This document shows, piece by piece, positions 59,795-64,000 of a stretch of 64,000 nucleotides of DNA; the stretch's first letter is position 1; every line of letters begins with the position of its first letter. The stretch is from Stappia sp. ES.058 (GTDB taxonomy: Bacteria > Pseudomonadota > Alphaproteobacteria > Rhizobiales > Stappiaceae), in the NCBI RefSeq assembly GCF_900105595.1, contig NZ_LT629784.1, positions 3,812,501 through 3,876,500 on the forward strand, written 5' to 3'. The translations under genes were made by a program, and so were the position numbers. The notes under the pieces were generated by a model that was not told the DNA's origin, ran no database searches, and worked only from the letters and a program-made list of their open reading frames with translations.

Positions 59795-61109
59795 CGTCGC
59801 CGAGGATGCCGGACGTAACCACGTAGCACCGGATCGCCGAGGGGAAGCCGGGCACACGCTGGTTATTCTGGAGCTTGCCCCCGCTGCCGGGCTTCAGCAT
59901 CCCGCGCCCGGCCAACGTCTTCGCAACCATCACCGCGTCAAGCCCAGCGCACACTTCGCCGCGCCAGACTTCGGGCAGGACGATATATTCAATGCTTCCC
60001 TCATCATCGCGACGGCGGAAGCCCGCCCGGTTCTGAATGCGCGTGTCGATCGGTGCGCCTATGTTGTCGGTCGGGGCAAGGCTGCCCATCGGCTCGAAGC
60101 GGGACGTGCCGTGCAGCTCGATAAAGCGGCGGACGGCGGACAACGCTTCGCGCTCTTCAGCCGGTTCGATCCCGCCGCGTGTGTCGAGCCAATCGCGGAA
60201 GCACTTCGCCGCTGCCTTGGTCGCTTCGCCCGGCTGCCACGGCAGCACACCGAAGGCCGTCGCCATTTCACCACCGGCAGCCACAAGAGCGAAGCGCGCC
60301 ACAACGCGGCTCACCTGTCCATCGGCATTCGGCGGGCAGTTCTCGGTGACAAACTCATTCTGGAAACCGCTCACCACGGGCGCGATACCGTCGAAGTCGC
60401 GGGTCAGCCGATCAAGATAGGCATGGGAAGCGTGGCCGAAATGCTCACCGGCTGCCGCCTTCAGGTGCCGGGCGAAGGCATCGGCGGACGGGAAGCCATG
60501 AAGAGTTTCGAAGATCCCCATGCCCGCGCCTGCATCTGCCGGAATATCCACGATGCGGACTTCCTGCCCGGCTGCCGCTCGGCGGCCCCTGCCATCCTCG
60601 GCGATCTTGTCAGCAAGGCCAATCTCCCCCGTCGAAAGGAAGAGGGTGCGCCACCGGGCCGCGCGGCGCGCTTCACCGCTTCGCCCGGCGCGGGTCTTGC
60701 CCTGGCCGTTCGCCAGCATGTAGGCGACCTGGCCGACTTCCCGGCTATCGCATTGGCCCATTTCATCGAGCAGCAAGAGGGTGTCGCAGTGCATCAACGC
60801 CACCGATTCCAGCCCGTTCGAAGTCGCGCGCCAGGTGCGGGGAAAGTCGCGCCCGCCCCATATCGATCCGGCGACCTGAAGGGCGGTCGTCTTGCCGATC
60901 GAAGAGCCACCGCGAAAATGAAAGCCACCGGATTCCGCCTCGGCGGGCAGCAAGAGCGGCCCGGCAAAGGCGGCACTCATCGCAAACGCCAGCCGGGAAT
61001 TGCCAGCGGCATATCGGGCAAGTCCCTCTTGCCATCCCGCCAGCTCACCGCCGACGCGGTAGGGATCATCGGCCATGCCGTCGCTCTGATAGATGATGCG
61101 TTCGGCCAT
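59769..61109 (-). CDS. DUF927 helicase, C-terminal part of split primase-helicase
   Basis: A 446-aa ATPase. The P-loop GFHFRGGSSIGKTTALQ is near residue 66, the Walker B-like TLLLLDEMGQCDSREVG near 112 and TLFLSTGEIGLADK near 155; these are the DUF927 pattern seen in plasmid and satellite replication proteins. The beginning AERIIYQSDG continues a domain whose first part ends the upstream gene, in another frame. ATG 61109 has CGGAGAC about 9 nt upstream and lies 1 nt after the TAG of the TOPRIM gene, so re-initiation is plausible. Confidence 0.85.
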   Translation of the reverse strand: MAERIIYQSDGMADDPYRVGGELAGWQEGLARYAAGNSRLAFAMSAAFAGPLLLPAEAESGGFHFRGGSSIGKTTALQVAGSIWGGRDFPRTWRATSNGLESVALMHCDTLLLLDEMGQCDSREVGQVAYMLANGQGKTRAGRSGEARRAARWRTLFLSTGEIGLADKIAEDGRGRRAAAGQEVRIVDIPADAGAGMGIFETLHGFPSADAFARHLKAAAGEHFGHASHAYLDRLTRDFDGIAPVVSGFQNEFVTENCPPNADGQVSRVVARFALVAAGGEMATAFGVLPWQPGEATKAAAKCFRDWLDTRGGIEPAEEREALSAVRRFIELHGTSRFEPMGSLAPTDNIGAPIDTRIQNRAGFRRRDDEGSIEYIVLPEVWRGEVCAGLDAVMVAKTLAGRGMLKPGSGGKLQNNQRVPGFPSAIRCYVVTSGILGDDAREAARA

Positions 61110-61110
61110 T

Positions 61111-62349
61111 CTAATTGTCTCCGAAGGTCTGCCGGGGAAGGACGAAGGCGCGTCCGCCCCAGCCGAGACGATTGACGCAACGTGCCTTCGTGTCTGGCCG
61201 GGCGGTCGAGATGTATTCGTGCAAAGCGTCACGGGCGAAGCGGCCCGGTGCCATGATCATGCCGAGGGAAAGCAGGTGTTCGCGGTAGGCGGTGCCGTCA
61301 CCGGCCAGCAGCCGCATGGGCATACTCCATTCCTTCGTGCGGCCATCGCGATCGGTGACGCGCAAGAGGCGGCCCCAGTCTTCGCTTTCGGTGCTACGGG
61401 TTTCGGCGACCACTTCGAGAAGCGAGCAAAACCACTTCCATTCGATCGTGATGATGCCGGTTTCCTTGTCGGCGCGTTCGATGCGCTTTTCGACGCCATT
61501 GGCGACCACGCGGAACGGCCAGCGGGTCAACTCTTCAGGCTCGCCAGCGGCAACGCGGCGAAGGGTTTCGCGCTCTTCGGCATCGTGATAGATCGGCAGG
61601 AAGGCCGGATCGCTCTTCAGCTCGGCGACGGCCTCGGCGGTCCAACCCTCTTCGATCGCGTCGGCAATATCCCAGCCTTTCGGGATCACGCCTTCGCGAA
61701 GCGTTTTTTCACCGTCCATCCATATCCATGCGCCGAGGCGATCGGGCGGAAGGTGCAGGACGGCGGCAGCGCCAGCCGCGCGCGCCAGTTCGCAAACCCT
61801 GTCGCCGAATTGCTGTCCGGCTTCGTCATTGTCGGTCGCAATGATCACGGTGCGCCCGGCGACGGCGGACCAATCTGCCTTGTGAGGCGACTTCGCGCCA
61901 TGCGGCGGCGTTGTCGCTGTCATATCGGGGAAGAGGATCGCGGCAGCGTCGGCGGCCTTCTCACCTTCGGCAACAATGATATGGGCATCGGTGCGGGTGA
62001 CGATGCCGGGCAGGCCATAGAGCGGGCGCGGTTCAGGAATGCCCTTCGCGCGCCAGGCGCGGCGGCCTTTGCCGAGGTCGCAATAGGTGATCGGCAGATA
62101 ATCCTTCGCCGGGTTGCCAGCATCGTCCACATAGTCGAACCGGGCGACGTAGCCGATCAATCGGGCTTCAGGATCGTGATAAGGCCACGCCTTCACCGGC
62201 TCCCCCAACTTCGGGTGCCGGAACTGCATGGCGGGCGCGTGATCGGGCACGGGAACGATCGGCAGCTTCTCGCCTGCCTTCGGCGCGGGGCTTTCGGCCA
62301 GCGCGATTTCGTCCGCCGACAAGGGCGCAAACATCGCGTTCATAGTCAT
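61111..62349 (-). CDS. TOPRIM primase-like protein with N-terminal part of DUF927
   Basis: A 412-aa protein. The TOPRIM domain is seen in HIIVAEGEKAADAAAILF near residue 125 and VIIATDNDEAGQQFGDRV near 168. The last 150 residues (KWFCSLLEVVAETRSTESED, WGRLLRVTD, MPMRLLAGDGTAY, ARCVNRLGWGGRAFVLP) are the N-terminal portion of a DUF927 domain. In single-chain relatives this leads straight into the ATPase, which here is the next gene in a different frame. It overlaps the zinc-domain gene by 4 bp. Confidence 0.87.
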   Translation of the reverse strand: MTMNAMFAPLSADEIALAESPAPKAGEKLPIVPVPDHAPAMQFRHPKLGEPVKAWPYHDPEARLIGYVARFDYVDDAGNPAKDYLPITYCDLGKGRRAWRAKGIPEPRPLYGLPGIVTRTDAHIIVAEGEKAADAAAILFPDMTATTPPHGAKSPHKADWSAVAGRTVIIATDNDEAGQQFGDRVCELARAAGAAAVLHLPPDRLGAWIWMDGEKTLREGVIPKGWDIADAIEEGWTAEAVAELKSDPAFLPIYHDAEERETLRRVAAGEPEELTRWPFRVVANGVEKRIERADKETGIITIEWKWFCSLLEVVAETRSTESEDWGRLLRVTDRDGRTKEWSMPMRLLAGDGTAYREHLLSLGMIMAPGRFARDALHEYISTARPDTKARCVNRLGWGGRAFVLPRQTFGDN

Positions 62350-62636
62350 GCGTCCACCCCCAGCATGTCAGCGAGGGCGCGGGCGGCTTCGGCCTGGCCG
62401 GTTCCTGCCAGATACGCGGCAAGGCTCACCGGATCACCACCGCATTCGTCGGTGGCGAAGTCGGCCCATTTGCCGGTATTCATGTTCACCCGGAAGCTTC
62501 CGGGGTTGCGATCGGATCGCCGAGGATTGCGCGCCACCCATTCGTGGCCGACGCGGCGACCATCGGGCAGCCACCGCGCCAAGAGCGACGGCAGTGCGGC
62601 AATCGCGGCGGCATTGATGCGGGCGAAATCCAGCAC
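62346..62636 (-). CDS. Primase zinc-finger-like domain protein
   Basis: A 96-aa protein that matches the first domain of plasmid- and satellite-type primases: [40 protein letters not shown] and GGDPVSLAAYLAG. In relatives this precedes the TOPRIM domain. The GTG start at 62636 lies 9 nt after the stop of the HTH gene, with GGACGGGA upstream, and its end overlaps the TOPRIM gene in an ATGA. With its two neighbours it makes one replication unit spread over three genes. Confidence 0.82.
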   Translation of the reverse strand: MLDFARINAAAIAALPSLLARWLPDGRRVGHEWVARNPRRSDRNPGSFRVNMNTGKWADFATDECGGDPVSLAAYLAGTGQAEAARALADMLGVDA

Positions 62637-62645
62637 GATCCCGTC

Positions 62646-62924
62646 CTAGCCGTGAGAGGTGTTGCGGACGGGATCGCCCAGCTTGTCGGCGGCCCAGCTA
62701 TCCAGCTCCACAGTCGGATAGAGCGGGGTGCGGTTCACCTTCTGATAGGCAGGGCCGCCACCGACCGAAGCCCACTTCGCGAGCGTTGCCGGGGCAACCT
62801 CGATCCCGTGAACGATCTTCAGATAATCGGCAGCTTCCCACCGACGAAGGCGGGGCTTGCGAAGGGCGGGCGGAAGGCAAGGCTCCGCCGTTCCCGCCGA
62901 AGCGGGTTTCAATTCTTCAGTCAT
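62646..62924 (-). CDS. AlpA/excisionase-like HTH protein
   Basis: A 92-aa protein with a winged HTH of the excisionase/AlpA type: LRRWEAADYLKIVHGIEVAP, ATLAKWASVGGGPAYQKVNR and YPTVELDSWA. This pattern (HTH then GGGP-x-x-x-K, then a W-containing helix) is typical. AlpA-like proteins activate excision and early genes in P4-like and PICI satellites. ATG 62924 has AAGGA about 8 nt upstream. It opens the replication block. Confidence 0.85.
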   Translation of the reverse strand: MTEELKPASAGTAEPCLPPALRKPRLRRWEAADYLKIVHGIEVAPATLAKWASVGGGPAYQKVNRTPLYPTVELDSWAADKLGDPVRNTSHG

Positions 62925-62982
62925 CTTCGGTTCCTTTCAGTCCGTCCCGGTCTTCACCGGCTTTGCTACAGACACCTTTCCG

Positions 62983-63954
62983 CTACGGCGGCGCGGTAAG
63001 CCCAAGGGCAACCCGCTTCATTTGCCGGATCGCTAACGAGGCGTTCACGTCCAGCTTCGTTTGAAATTGCTCCCACGCGCGGCGGGCTTCCGGCTCCTTC
63101 TCTTCGTCACGCAGAATGGATTTCGCTGTCCGGTCTTCCTGGCGAAGCTCGGCGATCGGCTCGAAGTCGAACGAAATGCTTTTGTGGTCGAAGCGCCTTT
63201 CCTGCCGCAGTTCCATCCACTGGAACACGTCAACGGCGTACTGGCGCGGGTCGGGATCGTGGTAGCGAACCCAAACCCAGCGGCCATCCACAATGTAGAA
63301 GTGATGATCCACCGCGTCGTGCGTGTCGGGCGACGTGTTGTTGAACTCGTAGATGCCGAGCGGATCGATTTCGGGCCGGTAGAGCGGTTCGCCGAAGCTG
63401 CGCCAGCCTTCAGGCAAGCCGCCGATCATTTCTTCCTGCCACACGGGCAACCATGCGATCTCACCGATGCTGACTTCTTTCGGTGCATCGACCTTCACGA
63501 TCGGGCGGCAATGCCTGTCGAAAACATGGCGAGGAACGTTATCGGTCGGCAACCATCCGCCATCCGGCTGTTCGATCGCCAGCATGGCAATGCCCCCATA
63601 GGGCGATGGAGACGCTTCGAGAAAATTGGGGCTGAAGTCGATTGTCTCGGTCGGGAAGCTCGCCAGCACGGGAACGGCATTCAACAGATTGGCGGCAGCC
63701 TCGATCGACAAGCCGCCCTTGCGAAGCGCTGCGACAATCGCCACCGCGTTGCGGGCCTGCCGGGAAATGCGGCGGGTGTTCTTGCTGCCGCGCCCACCGC
63801 CCTGAATCTGTCCGCGCATGTAGGGAGTATCGAGGATCAATCGAATGTCGCGTTCGGTCTGGCCCGTCCATTCGGCCAGCTCGGCATTGGTGATCCGTCC
63901 GGTCCACCATGCCAGAACCTTGCTTTGATCGAACGCTAACTTCCCGGTGTGCAT
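62983..63954 (-). CDS. Satellite protein of unknown function
   Basis: A 323-aa protein I do not recognise. The first 50 residues (VLAWWTGRITNAELAEWTGQ, TERDIRLILDTPYMRG) look like a helix-turn-helix, and residues 55-90 (RISRQARNAVAIVAALRKGG, LSIEAAANLLNAV) a second helical module like those in MerR-type or phage regulators. The C-terminal two thirds are Trp- and acid-rich and unlike known families. ATG 63954 has AGGAAGG 5-6 nt upstream. It is the first gene of the leftward block in the window and may be an early regulator. Confidence 0.7.
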   Translation of the reverse strand: MHTGKLAFDQSKVLAWWTGRITNAELAEWTGQTERDIRLILDTPYMRGQIQGGGRGSKNTRRISRQARNAVAIVAALRKGGLSIEAAANLLNAVPVLASFPTETIDFSPNFLEASPSPYGGIAMLAIEQPDGGWLPTDNVPRHVFDRHCRPIVKVDAPKEVSIGEIAWLPVWQEEMIGGLPEGWRSFGEPLYRPEIDPLGIYEFNNTSPDTHDAVDHHFYIVDGRWVWVRYHDPDPRQYAVDVFQWMELRQERRFDHKSISFDFEPIAELRQEDRTAKSILRDEEKEPEARRAWEQFQTKLDVNASLAIRQMKRVALGLTAPP

Positions 63955-63978
63955 CACGGCCTTCCTATCTCACGAAAC

Positions 63979-63992
63979 GACACTTAGCTGTC
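63979..63992. promoter_or_regulatory. Small inverted repeat before the first satellite gene
   Basis: GACACTTAGCTGTC has 4-bp arms around a 6-nt centre, 25 bp upstream of the first leftward gene. It could be an operator, but arms this short are weak evidence. Confidence 0.3.
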
Positions 63993-64000
63993 ATTTGAAT

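Larger units (their letters stand above)
52183..64000. mobile_element. Capsid-forming PICI-like phage satellite (partial, right end off window)
   Basis: Fifteen genes, all leftward toward tRNA-Arg. In transcription order: unknown protein, AlpA/excisionase-like HTH, primase zinc-domain protein, TOPRIM protein, DUF927 helicase, small protein, HK97 portal, protease-capsid fusion, small head protein, connector, head-tail adaptor, HNH nuclease, TerS, TerL and a terminal small protein. There are no tail, baseplate, lysis or holin genes, and no room for them between the head genes and the tRNA. This combination is that of cf-PICIs, which use a helper phage's tails. The integrase is expected right of 64000. 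Confidence 0.8.

Noticed and set aside
61390..61397. Isolated GGTGCTAC copy in the TOPRIM gene as part of the origin
   Set aside because: It is 1.7 kb from the cluster and single; an 8-bp match by chance is expected at this distance.
52183..64000. Ordinary prophage or gene-transfer agent
   Set aside because: No tail, baseplate or lysis genes; order differs from RcGTA-like clusters; primase/helicase and AlpA-like genes fit satellites instead.

Overview
The window comes from the chromosome of a GC-rich alphaproteobacterium, most likely of the order Hyphomicrobiales (Rhizobiales). The evidence is gene content and order: rsmG-mnmG-mnmE-rho-hemJ-hemE next to parAB, a hemE/ppsR intergenic origin region, an Irr-type Fur regulator divergent from fabA-fabB-fabI, an invasion-associated-locus-B protein, a heparinase-like gene between rsmB and purH, and a CtrA-type box with clustered GANTC (CcrM) sites. 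I cannot name the genus from sequence alone.

Region 1 (1-17.5 kb) is housekeeping: ftsK, an aminotransferase, an SDHAF4-like protein, htpX, rsmB, a small regulated operon (XRE-cupin regulator, GNAT, cupin, flavin-binding protein), a heparinase-like protein, purH, a DUF1232 protein, rlmN with a translationally coupled membrane protein, an IalB-family exported protein and an ECF sigma factor without a neighbouring anti-sigma gene.

Region 2 (17.6-34 kb) is the chromosome origin and segregation region. parB, parA, rsmG, mnmG, mnmE, rho, hemJ and hemE run leftward; ppsR, maf, aroE, coaE and dnaQ run rightward. The 429 bp between hemE and ppsR is the predicted oriC: it has one perfect TTAA-N7-TTAA CtrA box and seven GANTC sites in about 210 bp. 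Five parS-like palindromes lie between 20.1 and 26.7 kb, two of them inside coding sequences and two flanking the rho terminator.

Region 3 (34-51.7 kb) holds a hydroxyacid dehydrogenase, an SH3 protein, the type II fatty-acid operon fabA-fabB-fabI with divergent irr, nth, a DUF2244 membrane protein, an exported protein combining a pVHL-like and an MliC-like domain, a short Ada-type repair protein, mutS, a two-domain malic enzyme, and trpF-trpB. trpB ends in a strong terminator and no trpA follows.

Region 4 (52.1-64 kb, running off the right edge) is a mobile element abutting tRNA-Arg(CCG). All its genes run leftward toward the tRNA: regulators, a three-part primase/helicase, then a complete HK97-type head and packaging module (portal, fused protease-capsid, connector, head-tail adaptor, HNH nuclease, terminase small and large subunits), and no tail or lysis genes. 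This layout matches capsid-forming phage-inducible chromosomal islands (cf-PICIs), satellites that make their own heads and take tails from a helper phage. Just downstream of the helicase gene, 7 direct and 1 inverted copies of GGTGCTAC flank an AT-rich 26 bp tract, which looks like the satellite's replication origin. The conserved DUF927 domain is split over two genes by a +1 frame change. The integrase and the second attachment site would lie beyond 64000.
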